A stretch of DNA of 58,323 bases from UMGS172 sp045587185 (lineage in GTDB: Bacteria > Bacillota > Clostridia > Oscillospirales > Acutalibacteraceae). The stretch is from the NCBI GenBank assembly GCA_045587185.1, contig JAZNBS010000012.1, positions 1 to 58,323 of the forward strand, given 5' to 3'. Each line of letters starts with the position of its first letter. Positions within the stretch are counted from its first letter, which is position 1. The position numbers and the translations under genes are program-made. Below the pieces are notes generated by a model that was not told the DNA's origin, made no database searches, and saw nothing but the letters and a program-made list of their open reading frames with translations. This document shows, piece after piece, positions 1-6,462 of this stretch.

Positions 1-210
1 ACTCTGCATCCCGACAATATGGCTGCAGGTCCCGCTTCCTACGGTATGACCGACACTATGGGCCGTATGCACGGTGACGCTCAGTTTGCAGGTTCATCTT
101 CTGTACCTGCTCACGTAGAGATGATGGGCTTAATCGGCGCAGGTAACAACCCGATGGTTGGTATGACCGTTGCTTGTGCAGTTGCTGTTGAAGAAGCTGC
201 CAAGAAGTAA
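1..210 (+). CDS. 3' end of unrecognised, probably highly expressed protein (partial)
   Basis: The reading frame is open from the first base of the window and ends at the TAA at 208-210, so only the last 69 residues are present. They are rich in Gly, Ala and Met (for example AGPASYGMTDTMGRMHGD and IGAGNNPMVGMT) and finish in a lysine-rich tail, AVEEAAKK. I do not recognise the family; the composition suggests a soluble cytoplasmic enzyme rather than a membrane protein. Codon choice (GGT, ATC, AAC, GTT, CCG) resembles that of gapA further along, which hints at high expression. A strong terminator follows at 274-321. The last 32 codons recur at 2825-2920 with only synonymous differences. Confidence 0.75.
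   Translation, partial: TLHPDNMAAGPASYGMTDTMGRMHGDAQFAGSSSVPAHVEMMGLIGAGNNPMVGMTVACAVAVEEAAKK
115..210 (+). repeat. Copy 1 of duplicated gene 3' end
   Basis: This 96-bp stretch encodes VEMMGLIGAGNN and onward to the stop codon. It matches 2825-2920 at 89 of 96 positions, and all seven differences are synonymous. The final 42 bp (169-210 and 2879-2920) are identical. The two copies bracket the PASTA/DUF1413/WYL block. Confidence 0.9.
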
Positions 211-273
211 GGATTTATAAGGGTTTTCACAACCTCATAAATCAATCCATTCAAAAAAATCGAACAAAAATAA

Positions 274-321
274 GTTGGACACATCATTTTAAGGTTTTTA
301 CCTATGATGTGTCCAATTTTT
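274..321 (+). terminator. Rho-independent terminator of the first gene
   Basis: A perfect 13-bp stem, TTGGACACATCAT with ATGATGTGTCCAA, encloses a 17-nt loop and is followed by five T. It lies 64 bp after the stop codon at 210. Confidence 0.8.
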
Positions 322-377
322 ACGCCGTGTTCGTGATATGAGCAGAACAACCATTTACAAATACATTTCACTATTGG

Positions 378-411
378 AAAACTAAAAGGGAGCAGGCTTG
401 CACCTGCTCCC
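378..411 (-). terminator. Terminator of the PASTA lipoprotein transcript
   Basis: GGGAGCAGG pairs with CCTGCTCCC around a 6-nt loop. On the minus strand it is followed by TTTTAGTTTT. It sits just downstream of the lipoprotein stop codon. Confidence 0.75.
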
Positions 412-439
412 CTGTTCTTTGTAACAGATAATCACATAA

Positions 440-1054
440 TTAATATGGGATACCGCCCAAACATTCGTCTAATTCAAGCCCGCTGTATTTCTCAACAACT
501 CCTTTAGGATAATATATTTTAGTAAATTCGCTCCCAGACGCATACGCCATTAACTTTTGGCATAACCTACCATCAACAGAAGATACTTTTTTTCCACAGA
601 ATTCATCAGGAATAGTGTACACTCCACCTTGTACTTGCGCAGCACTATAAAATGTTAATGTAACAGTTCCATCATCGTTAAGCTCATATGGATATGAACA
701 ATATATTATTTCTATGGTAGTGCCTTCTTTATGTAGAGTATCACTTGATAAGCTTTGGTTTATAACAATATCATGTTGATCTCTACTGATTAATTCGTGA
801 CTTTGAACAACGAAACCCGCTTGTTCCAACGCTTTTGTTGCATCACTTAGTGTCATACCAAAGACGTTTGGAACTTTAATTTTAGTTTCTTCAGCGTCGT
901 TTGATGAACTACTATTTGATGCTACAGAATCTTCATTTGATGATTCACTTAACGATGAAGTCTCAGACGACAAAGTTGAGTTTGAGCCACTTTCACAAGC
1001 ACAAACGGTGAACATAAGCACAGTTATTAATAATGCAGTTAAAAACTTTTTCAT
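440..1054 (-). CDS. PASTA-domain lipoprotein
   Basis: A 204-residue secreted lipoprotein. Residues 1-20 form a type II signal peptide (MKKF, a hydrophobic run, then lipobox VCAC with Cys20 as the lipidation site). Residues about 21-58 are a Ser/Asn/Glu-rich linker. One PASTA domain follows at about 61-118, starting KVPNVFGMTLSDATKAL with the usual second-strand GFVV. PASTA domains in Ser/Thr kinases and PBPs bind peptidoglycan or beta-lactams, so an envelope-facing role is inferred; the last 85 residues are unassigned. The start is supported by AAAGGA upstream of ATG at 1054. It lies 23 bp after the DUF1413 gene and probably shares its transcript. The substrate is unknown. Confidence 0.85.
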   Translation of the reverse strand: MKKFLTALLITVLMFTVCACESGSNSTLSSETSSLSESSNEDSVASNSSSSNDAEETKIKVPNVFGMTLSDATKALEQAGFVVQSHELISRDQHDIVINQSLSSDTLHKEGTTIEIIYCSYPYELNDDGTVTLTFYSAAQVQGGVYTIPDEFCGKKVSSVDGRLCQKLMAYASGSEFTKIYYPKGVVEKYSGLELDECLGGIPY

Positions 1055-1077
1055 ATATAAGCTATCCTTTCCCTAGA

Positions 1078-1314
1078 TTACTTAATTTTCTTGTATGTAG
1101 TGGAAGTGCTTTTCGGTGTATCTATAACAACAATGTTAGGTATTGATTTGTTGACAACTTCTGCTTTAAATATTCTACCTAAATGAAGTTTTTGACCGCG
1201 GTCTAATTCGTTCCACTCGATACCTGAAAATAAATCTTTCAGTGTGAATGTTGTGCCTTTTCCCAAAGCACCTATTTTCATAACCGCTTTGTTTAACCAC
1301 ACAATATAATCCAT
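1078..1314 (-). CDS. DUF1413-like small protein
   Basis: A 78-residue soluble protein. I start it at ATG 1314 because GGGTGAGG lies directly upstream; the frame stays open further upstream but there it overlaps a leader hairpin. The central segment FTLKDLFSGIEWNEL, then a basic turn and LGRIFKAEV, resembles the DUF1413 family, small Firmicute proteins with no established biochemical role, often in mobile or accessory regions. I infer membership from this pattern only. It precedes the PASTA lipoprotein by 23 bp on the same strand and is divergent from the WYL regulator. Its 5' leader carries a terminator-like hairpin directly before the ribosome binding site, so expression may be set by attenuation. 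Confidence 0.65.
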   Translation of the reverse strand: MDYIVWLNKAVMKIGALGKGTTFTLKDLFSGIEWNELDRGQKLHLGRIFKAEVVNKSIPNIVVIDTPKSTSTTYKKIK

Positions 1315-1327
1315 TTCCTCACCCCCA

Positions 1328-1383
1328 AAAAACAAAAAAGTGTGTGCAACCAAGGTCGCACACACCGAAAAATGCAGACCTCG
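1328..1383 (-). promoter_or_regulatory. Candidate attenuator in the DUF1413/lipoprotein leader
   Basis: On the minus strand an 8-bp perfect stem (GTGTGTGC with GCACACAC, 10-nt loop; plus-strand arms 1341-1348 and 1359-1366) is followed by TTTTTTGTTTTTT, then by the GGGTGAGG that serves ATG 1314. This is a terminator placed before the gene. An alternative pairing of AGGTCTGCA (about 1374-1382) with TGCGACCT (about 1355-1362) would use the terminator's own arm, as an antiterminator would. The effector is unknown. Confidence 0.5.
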
Positions 1384-1389
1384 ATCAGC

Positions 1390-1512
1390 TACCACACTAA
1401 ATCGATGCTTATCACACAAGAAGATGCAACAAAACAGAAGTCTGCACTTTTACCAAAAGGCAAAAATGCTACTCCTTGCATAATAAGCAAAATATTAAGA
1501 TTTAGTGTGGTA
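1390..1512. promoter_or_regulatory. Perfect 14-bp inverted repeat in divergent promoter region
   Basis: TACCACACTAAATC (1390-1403) and its exact reverse complement GATTTAGTGTGGTA (1499-1512) lie 95 bp apart between the DUF1413 gene and the WYL regulator. Two identical, opposed sites between divergent genes suit a pair of operators for the WYL protein, allowing looping, but binding is inferred. Confidence 0.5.
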
Positions 1513-1601
1513 AGTTTAGTATACCACCGCCGCAAGCAAAAATCAATTATTATCTTTCCTATTGGAATTGTTTGTGATATAATTCGATTGAGGTGTTATG
1601 T

Positions 1602-2648
1602 ATGGCAGGAAGAGGTTTTGACCAAAGGTATAAATCGTTACTTGTTTTGCAAATTCTTTTACGATATACAGACAAGGATCATCCGTTAACCGCAAAAGGG
1701 ATCGCAGAAAAATTGCTTAAACTCTATGGAATGCTGGCCGAGGAACACTCTATTTGCCGAGATATAAAGGAGTTGCAACGACTTTATTCTGCGGATGAAG
1801 AAGATGCAATAGATGAGGGCAAGCGGTTCCCATACAAAATTGAATACGACGGCTCAGGTAAACGCGGTTATAAAGTAACCAAAAGGCCGTGCGAGTTTAG
1901 TGATTTGCAACTGTTGGCCGAGTGTATACATTCATCAAGTTTTATTTCAAATGCTCAAGAAAAGCGATTGTTAACTGCTTTGAAAGAATTTTGCAGTAAG
2001 GCGCAGGCCAAAATTTTGGATGAAAAAACATCTTTGGTCGACCGAGTTAAGACGGGTAATGATAGACTACTTGTTTACATACGCACAATAAATAAGGCAA
2101 TAAAGAATCAAAACAAGATAAAGTTCAAATACATGAAGCATATTTTACAAAACCGTTCAGAGCAGGTTCCGCGCAGTAAAGGATTTATATATACGGTTAG
2201 TCCGTTTTGTCTTTTGGTTGACGAGGGCAACTTTTATTTGTTAGGGTATAACGGCAAAAGAATGACAACATACAGAGTTGATCGCATGGAAAATGTAATG
2301 GAAATAAAAGAACTCCGCGAGGGAGCAGAGCTTTTCAAACAAGGTGACATGCACGATTTTACCAAGCGAGTATTTTCGATGTATAGAGGCACAAAAGAGA
2401 ATGTAACAATACGTTTTACAAATGACCTGCTCGACACCGTTGTTGACCGTTTTGGTGCGCATGGAGCAATGTATATTCCTGAGGGAAAAAATCATTTTAA
2501 TATTCATGTTGATGTTGAAGTCAGCAATATGTTTTACTCTTGGGTTTGCGGTTTCCGCAAGAAAGCAACAATAATAAATCCGCCCGAAGTTGTGGACGGA
2601 TTTAAGGCTTTTCTTGCAGATATAAACCAAAGGTATGAAAGTTGTTAA
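1602..2648 (+). CDS. WYL-domain transcriptional regulator
   Basis: A cytoplasmic DNA-binding regulator of 348 residues. I start at ATG 1602 because GAGGTG lies at the proper distance; an upstream GTG at 1593 overlaps that site. Residues about 5-85 form a winged helix-turn-helix (YKSLLVLQILLRYTD and LTAKGIAEKL). Residues about 160-235 form the WYL domain (YTVSPFCLLVDEGNFYLLGY, then a TYRVDRM segment), followed by a C-terminal WCX-like extension. WYL domains sense ligands, often nucleotides or nucleic acid, and many control defence or stress genes. Divergent from the DUF1413/PASTA pair, it probably controls that operon and itself through the inverted repeat at 1390-1512. Confidence 0.85.
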   Translation: MAGRGFDQRYKSLLVLQILLRYTDKDHPLTAKGIAEKLLKLYGMLAEEHSICRDIKELQRLYSADEEDAIDEGKRFPYKIEYDGSGKRGYKVTKRPCEFSDLQLLAECIHSSSFISNAQEKRLLTALKEFCSKAQAKILDEKTSLVDRVKTGNDRLLVYIRTINKAIKNQNKIKFKYMKHILQNRSEQVPRSKGFIYTVSPFCLLVDEGNFYLLGYNGKRMTTYRVDRMENVMEIKELREGAELFKQGDMHDFTKRVFSMYRGTKENVTIRFTNDLLDTVVDRFGAHGAMYIPEGKNHFNIHVDVEVSNMFYSWVCGFRKKATIINPPEVVDGFKAFLADINQRYESC

Positions 2649-2695
2649 AAGTTGTTGGTTTATTCTGATTTGTTTTTGTTGGTTTAAAGTTGTTA

Positions 2696-2747
2696 AATAT
2701 TATTCTGAATAATATTGCTTGACATTCGACAATTTTGATTATATAAT
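2696..2747 (+). promoter_or_regulatory. Consensus sigma-A promoter before the 3'-end remnant
   Basis: TTGACA (2719-2724), a 17-nt spacer and TATAAT (2742-2747) make a full-consensus promoter. A 9-bp palindrome, AATATTATT-CTG-AATAATATT, lies just upstream at 2696-2716. It fires into the remnant reading frame at 2768, so a strong promoter appears to transcribe a broken gene. Confidence 0.65.
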
Positions 2748-2767
2748 GTGTGCAGACATTAACTCAA

Positions 2768-2920
2768 ATGATGTGTTCAATGTTCGCTATTATAACCCAC
2801 CAAAGCGCAGGAACTGCGCTTTACGTTGAGATGATGGGTCTTATCGGTGCAGGTAACAACCCCATGGTTGGTATGACTGTTGCTTGTGCAGTTGCTGTTG
2901 AAGAAGCTGCCAAGAAGTAA
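2768..2920 (+). pseudogene. Remnant carrying the duplicated 3' end of the first gene
   Basis: A 50-codon frame from ATG 2768 to TAA 2920. Its last 31 residues equal the end of the protein at 1-210; the first 19 (starting MMCSMFAIITHQ) do not continue the match. There is no good ribosome binding site before 2768, although a consensus promoter lies just upstream. A perfect hairpin, AAAGCGCAG-GAA-CTGCGCTTT, covers 2802-2822 directly before the homologous part and may mark the breakpoint. Most likely this is what is left of a paralogue or of the original 3' end after insertion or deletion. A functional short peptide cannot be excluded but is unlikely. Confidence 0.7.
2825..2920 (+). repeat. Copy 2 of duplicated gene 3' end
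   Basis: It matches 115-210 with seven synonymous substitutions in six codons and none that alters the protein. The final 42 bp are identical. Confidence 0.9.
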
Positions 2921-2940
2921 TTTAATAAGTTACAAAATTT

Positions 2941-2970
2941 CAAGCCTTGAGGAATTTTCCTCAAGGCTTG
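2941..2970. terminator. Bidirectional terminator
   Basis: A perfect 13-bp stem, CAAGCCTTGAGGA with TCCTCAAGGCTTG, with T-rich flanks. It separates the rightward remnant from the leftward hydrolase gene ending at 2974. Confidence 0.75.
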
Positions 2971-2973
2971 TGT

Positions 2974-3948
2974 TTATTTATCATACTTTTCCCAGAAATC
3001 TTTAACCTTTTTTTCGTAAAGGTTTTTATCAACAAGGTAACTCATACCGTGCTCGGCACCCACAACAACCATCAGTTCTTTTGGGCACTTACAGGCCTTA
3101 TAGTTCTCAAATGTCATATTAATCGGCACAAATCGGTCGTCGGTGCCGTGGATAAACAACACTGGTATGTTACTGTTTTCCATTGCTTCGGCACAACAAT
3201 AGTCGCTCGAATCAAGTTGAAGATGTTTCTTACATATTTTGTCTGCAACCGTCCTATAAAGTCCGAAAGGAATATGAAAATTGCTCTGAACAACGTGTTT
3301 CCAAATAGCACGCGGCGAGGTGAATCCGCAGTCGGCCACAATCCCCTTAACGTTTTCGGGAAGATTAAACCCAGCCGTCATCAAAACGGTGGTAGCACCC
3401 ATTGAGATTCCGCCAAGATAAATTGGCAGTTCACCGCCTGTGTGACTGTTGACCCATTTTATCCACTCAAAACAGTCATAACGCTCCAAAAGACCAAAAC
3501 CCATATAGTCACCGCCACTGGTGCCCTGACCGCGTTGCTCGGCATAAAGTACTGCGCAGTCATTTTGATGCCAGAAATCGGCAATCAAACCAAAGTCGGA
3601 CGACCACGATGAGCGCCAACCGTGCATTGCGACAATTACCCGTTTGGCGTTGGGAGTGCCATACCAATGACCGACGAGTTTTGCACCGTCATACGCTGTT
3701 ATTTCAACCTTTTCGTGTGGTTGATTTTCCAAAATTTCGGCCGATTCGGAGAGTTTTTCCATGATATCTTTATAATCTCCCGAAGCGATAAGTTTTTCCT
3801 TGCCTTTTTTTACAAGTTTCGGCTCTTCGCGGTCCAATGCAACTTTCATCAGGAATTTTGCCGTTGTGTGATAGATGCCGACAAGCGCCGCAATCCCAAC
3901 TGTTGCGACACCTGAGATTATAAGCGCGTTCTTTGTGCTTTTCTTCAT
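2974..3948 (-). CDS. Membrane-anchored alpha/beta hydrolase
   Basis: 324 residues: one N-terminal membrane segment (about 8-28), then an alpha/beta-hydrolase fold. The oxyanion region reads MHGWRSSWSSD, the nucleophile elbow GISMGATTVLM supplies Ser, the acid lies in HGTDDRFVP, and the His in VGAEHGMSY, so the triad is complete. This matches the COG1073/YqkD-type hydrolases, whose substrates are mostly unknown (esters or acyl chains are inferred). A paralogue with the same architecture lies at 14975-15943. It is monocistronic or first in its transcript and ends at the bidirectional terminator at 2941-2970. The catalytic domain probably faces either the cytoplasm or the cell surface; the sequence does not decide. 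Confidence 0.85.
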   Translation of the reverse strand: MKKSTKNALIISGVATVGIAALVGIYHTTAKFLMKVALDREEPKLVKKGKEKLIASGDYKDIMEKLSESAEILENQPHEKVEITAYDGAKLVGHWYGTPNAKRVIVAMHGWRSSWSSDFGLIADFWHQNDCAVLYAEQRGQGTSGGDYMGFGLLERYDCFEWIKWVNSHTGGELPIYLGGISMGATTVLMTAGFNLPENVKGIVADCGFTSPRAIWKHVVQSNFHIPFGLYRTVADKICKKHLQLDSSDYCCAEAMENSNIPVLFIHGTDDRFVPINMTFENYKACKCPKELMVVVGAEHGMSYLVDKNLYEKKVKDFWEKYDK

Positions 3949-4006
3949 AAAATTTCCTCTCGCAAAAAGGTTATATATAATCTTACCTTGCTTATGGTCT
4001 AATTAT

Positions 4007-4654
4007 TCACCAATCTTTGTTAATGTAACCGAGGTCTTTGCCGTCTTTTATCTCTCTTATCCAGCAGTTTTTGGGGTTTCTCTCCTCGTGATACCATTCG
4101 GGTGAATAGTGAAACCAACGCAGAAGAAAGGTGCGAAGCGTTGTGCCGTGCGTGAAGACAAACAGTGTGTCAATACCGTGCTTCTCATAGTCACGGTATA
4201 TAGTTCCGGTGAACTGGTGCACTCTTATGGCAACGTCAAAAGGACTCTCGCCCAAAGGGAGTCGCGCGTAAAACTTGCCATATCCGTTGAGTTGGCGTTG
4301 GTATTCTTCAAACTCGGCAGGGTAGAGTTGACCCCATTTTTCTTCGGGCACCGAATCAAAAAGCCCGAACTGTTGCTCAGTGAGGGTGATATCCTCTCGA
4401 ATGTCGGCTATGCAGAGAGACTTGTTGAACTCTTCCGAAGTCTGACGTGTTCTGAGGTAAGGGCTTCGCCAGATACGGGCTTTGGACATATCTACATCGT
4501 TTTCCTCACAGTATTTTTTCAGCCATTGTCCGTTTTGAAATGCTTGCTGTTTTCCGTTTTCGGTCAGCGAAACAAGGTGGTCGGGAATGCGTTTCTCAAA
4601 GTTTTCACCGACATTTGAAATGGATTCTCCGTGTCTAATGAGAAAAATATGCAT
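4007..4654 (-). CDS. Histidine phosphatase family protein
   Basis: A phosphoglycerate-mutase-like cytoplasmic phosphatase of 215 residues. The signature IRHGES lies near the N terminus (His phosphorylated during catalysis), the second conserved Arg is probably in WRSPYLRTRQT, and the second catalytic His lies in FTHGTTLRTF. ATG 4654 is preferred over ATG 4660: AGGAG is seven bases before the former but only one base before the latter. The family covers phosphoglycerate mutases, fructose-2,6-bisphosphatases and many broad phosphatases; the substrate here cannot be told. It stands alone on the minus strand, divergent from the anchored protein at 4889. Confidence 0.85.
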   Translation of the reverse strand: MHIFLIRHGESISNVGENFEKRIPDHLVSLTENGKQQAFQNGQWLKKYCEENDVDMSKARIWRSPYLRTRQTSEEFNKSLCIADIREDITLTEQQFGLFDSVPEEKWGQLYPAEFEEYQRQLNGYGKFYARLPLGESPFDVAIRVHQFTGTIYRDYEKHGIDTLFVFTHGTTLRTFLLRWFHYSPEWYHEERNPKNCWIREIKDGKDLGYINKDW

Positions 4655-4811
4655 AAACATTCTCCTTTGCTTTTTGCAGTATAATTGTACCTTGCAAAAC
4701 GGACAGTTTTAGCAAGGGGACAACTTGCTGTGGAATGTGAAACATCACCATTACTTAAGTATATTATATCACAGATAACATAGTATGCCAACAATTATTT
4801 GCCAATCGGAC

Positions 4812-4840
4812 TTGATAAAGTGTTCGTTATGTGTTACAAT
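4812..4840 (+). promoter_or_regulatory. Sigma-A promoter
   Basis: TTGATA (4812-4817), a 17-nt spacer and TACAAT (4835-4840), 49 bp before the start codon at 4889. Confidence 0.6.
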
Positions 4841-4888
4841 AACTCAGTTGACGGATGTCAGCAAAATTCAACCGAAAGGATGTTAAAT

Positions 4889-5767
4889 ATGGCTGAAAAA
4901 AAGCAAAAGAATTCGGTTGAGGAGCAGAGAGAACGTCATAGGGAACTAATTGAACTCAAAAGACAAAAAGTGGCATTTAATGAAAATCCCGATGACTATA
5001 TATCACCGACGGCAAGGCCCGAGGCGGTAAAACAGACTACACGCAGTAAATTGGAGAACTTTTGGTATTACAGCAAGTTCACCATAGGGTTTATCCTTAT
5101 TGTGGTCGTCCTTCTGACTATCGGCATAAGTCAGTGCGCGTCGAGAATTGATTATGATATGACTATTGTGTTGTATTTTAAGAATTATGTTGACAGCACG
5201 ATGAGTGAGAATATTGCAACCGTTGCCGAAAAATATTGCGATGACCATAACGGTGATGGCAAGGTTGAGGTGTTGGTTGTAAACTGTGCGATACCTGAAG
5301 GACAGGCAAAGGTTGACGGGGATGCTTCAACAAGACTGCTTGGCCAGTTCCAAAACGAAGAGGCTATAGTTTATATTGTTGACACGGGCGCTTATGAAGA
5401 CCTTGCAGGTTCATTTGGCGATGATTTTCTTGATTATTCATTAAATCTTCCGCACCTTAACGGTACGGCGTATCAACTCAATGGCACGGTGTTTGATATG
5501 GCATTCAATGCCGTTTCTGATAGTTATACTGATAATTTTGATTATTATATAATGCGCCGTTTTGTGGGCAAAAAAGCCACCGCAAATAAAGGTGATGTAA
5601 AAAAGCATATCGGTTACGCAGACAGACTTATTACAAACATTGTTGCCGACCCTCAGTTGAAAGACCTTGATTCTTCCGAAATCGGAATTACTGATAAGGG
5701 CTCGTTTGGGGCGGTGAGCAGTAAGGTTGAAAGTACCGCATCTGAGAATAAGAACAAAGACCAATAA
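4889..5767 (+). CDS. Single-pass membrane protein, function unknown
   Basis: 292 residues from ATG 4889, which has GAAAGGA eight bases upstream; the longer open frame lacks a credible site and runs into the promoter. Residues about 1-50 are charged and cytoplasmic (AEKKQKNSVEEQRERHREL). One membrane helix lies at about 62-84 (FTIGFILIVVVLLTIGIS), then an extracellular domain of about 200 residues rich in Asp and Asn. I recognise no catalytic motif or family. An Asp-rich patch, DDHNGDGKVEV, resembles a calcium-binding loop, but only once. Its 3' end lies 50 bp before tRNA-Arg. Confidence 0.7.
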   Translation: MAEKKQKNSVEEQRERHRELIELKRQKVAFNENPDDYISPTARPEAVKQTTRSKLENFWYYSKFTIGFILIVVVLLTIGISQCASRIDYDMTIVLYFKNYVDSTMSENIATVAEKYCDDHNGDGKVEVLVVNCAIPEGQAKVDGDASTRLLGQFQNEEAIVYIVDTGAYEDLAGSFGDDFLDYSLNLPHLNGTAYQLNGTVFDMAFNAVSDSYTDNFDYYIMRRFVGKKATANKGDVKKHIGYADRLITNIVADPQLKDLDSSEIGITDKGSFGAVSSKVESTASENKNKDQ

Positions 5768-5816
5768 AAGCGCATTGTAGGGTACGCGATAGATGCCGAC
5801 CTCTGCAATGATATTC

Positions 5817-5893
5817 CCGCCTGTGGCGCAGTTGGATAACGCAGCAGATTCCGATTCTGAAGAACGGGGGTTCGAATCCCTTCAGGCGGGCCA
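5817..5893 (+). tRNA. tRNA-Arg (anticodon CCG)
   Basis: The acceptor stem CCGCCTG (5817-5823) pairs perfectly with CAGGCGG (5883-5889), followed by discriminator G and an encoded CCA. The anticodon loop TTCCGAT gives anticodon CCG, reading CGG. The T loop is TTCGAAT closed by a GGGGG/CCCTT stem. The D arm carries AGTTGGATA. The gene borders an accessory region, a usual position for integration sites, but no integrase is visible. Confidence 0.92.
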
Positions 5894-5928
5894 AAATCGA
5901 CAAATCTCGACAGAGGTTTGTCGATTTT
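5893..5928 (+). terminator. Terminator after tRNA-Arg
   Basis: AAAATCGACAAA pairs with TTTGTCGATTTT, followed by ACTTTTT. It begins on the final A of the CCA end. An identical hairpin occurs at 7435-7470. Confidence 0.75.
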
Positions 5929-6004
5929 ACTTTTTCACTCTTAACTCTTCACTTTTCACTATTCTCTTTGTTTCGGTGTCGGCTTTGCCGACAAATTATA
6001 AAAA

Positions 6005-6067
6005 TACGCAGTGGTTCAAACATATAGATAAAAATTTTAAATTACTTCGAATTTGTACACCCTTTCC
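6005..6067 (+). repeat. 62-bp dispersed repeat, copy 1
   Basis: The pattern is TACGYAGKGGTTCAAAC, ACATAG or ATATAG, an A/T-rich middle, then TTCGAATTTGT and a CCCTTTCC end. Related copies lie at 7370-7434, 7553-7617, 8571-8632 and, partially, 9142-9175. Each full copy is followed at once by an A-tract that opens a terminator-like hairpin or its degraded version. Confidence 0.8.
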
Positions 6068-6103
6068 AAAAAATAGACTTGCTTTTGCAAGTCTATTTTT
6101 TTA
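6068..6103. terminator. Long terminator-like hairpin
   Basis: AAAAAATAGACTTGC pairs with GCAAGTCTATTTTTT around TTTT. It links the 62-bp repeat to hairpin array 1 and could terminate in both directions. Confidence 0.65.
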
Positions 6104-6104
6104 T

Positions 6105-6281
6105 CCATTGCGAAAGCAATGGTATATCATCAACAAAGGCATTGCCTTTGTTGTATCTCATCACACCTTTAGGTGTGCATAAAAATCTCTTTCGCAATGA
6201 TGATATACAAGACTTCGTCTTGATGATATGCAATTTCTTCGAAATTGATGATATACACGGCTTCGCCGTGATTAAATTTGT
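6105..6281. repeat. Hairpin-linker array 1
   Basis: Six short perfect or near-perfect hairpins (6105-6122, 6132-6152, 6163-6176, 6209-6221, 6232-6246, 6257-6269) with unrelated arms are joined by a conserved 9- to 10-nt linker. Left of about 6190 the linker reads GTATATCATC (6123, 6153); right of it the reverse complement GATGATATAC (6199, 6222 as GATGATATGC, 6247). The right-hand hairpins all share a C-TTC-G tip. The whole is therefore a hairpin of hairpins. No protein is encoded. Confidence 0.75.
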
Positions 6282-6360
6282 AAGTCGCTTCGCTGATGAA
6301 TAATGAATAATTGCGGTTAGACAAATATATTCACACTTTTTAGTTGCTCGCACAACTCTC

Positions 6361-6416
6361 GGTTGATTTTAGTAAATTAAGCCTCCATTGAAATCAACCA
6401 CGCATTGATATATAAT
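6361..6416 (+). promoter_or_regulatory. Promoter and candidate operator of XRE regulator
   Basis: TTGAAA (6388-6393), a 17-nt spacer and TATAAT (6411-6416). A 9-bp inverted repeat, GGTTGATTT (6361-6369) with AAATCAACC (6391-6399), overlaps the -35 box and may be an operator, plausibly autoregulatory. Confidence 0.65.
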
Positions 6417-6462
6417 ACAGATAGTGAAAGCTTTCATTATTAAGAAATGGAGGAACGACATA

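Larger units (their letters stand above)
5891..6085 (+). repeat. 195-bp direct repeat, copy A
   Basis: It matches 7433-7634 with two substitutions and one extra 7-nt unit (ACTTTTC) in copy B. It contains the tRNA terminator hairpin, a CACTCTTAACTCTTCAC tract, a GTCGGC-TTT-GCCGAC hairpin and one copy of the 62-bp dispersed repeat. Copies A and B bracket the XRE regulator and the first hairpin array. Confidence 0.9.

Noticed and set aside
5817..5893. Integrase-type att site using the tRNA-Arg 3' end
   Set aside because: No second copy of tRNA sequence is found; only CC and the downstream terminator recur at 7433, and no integrase gene is visible.
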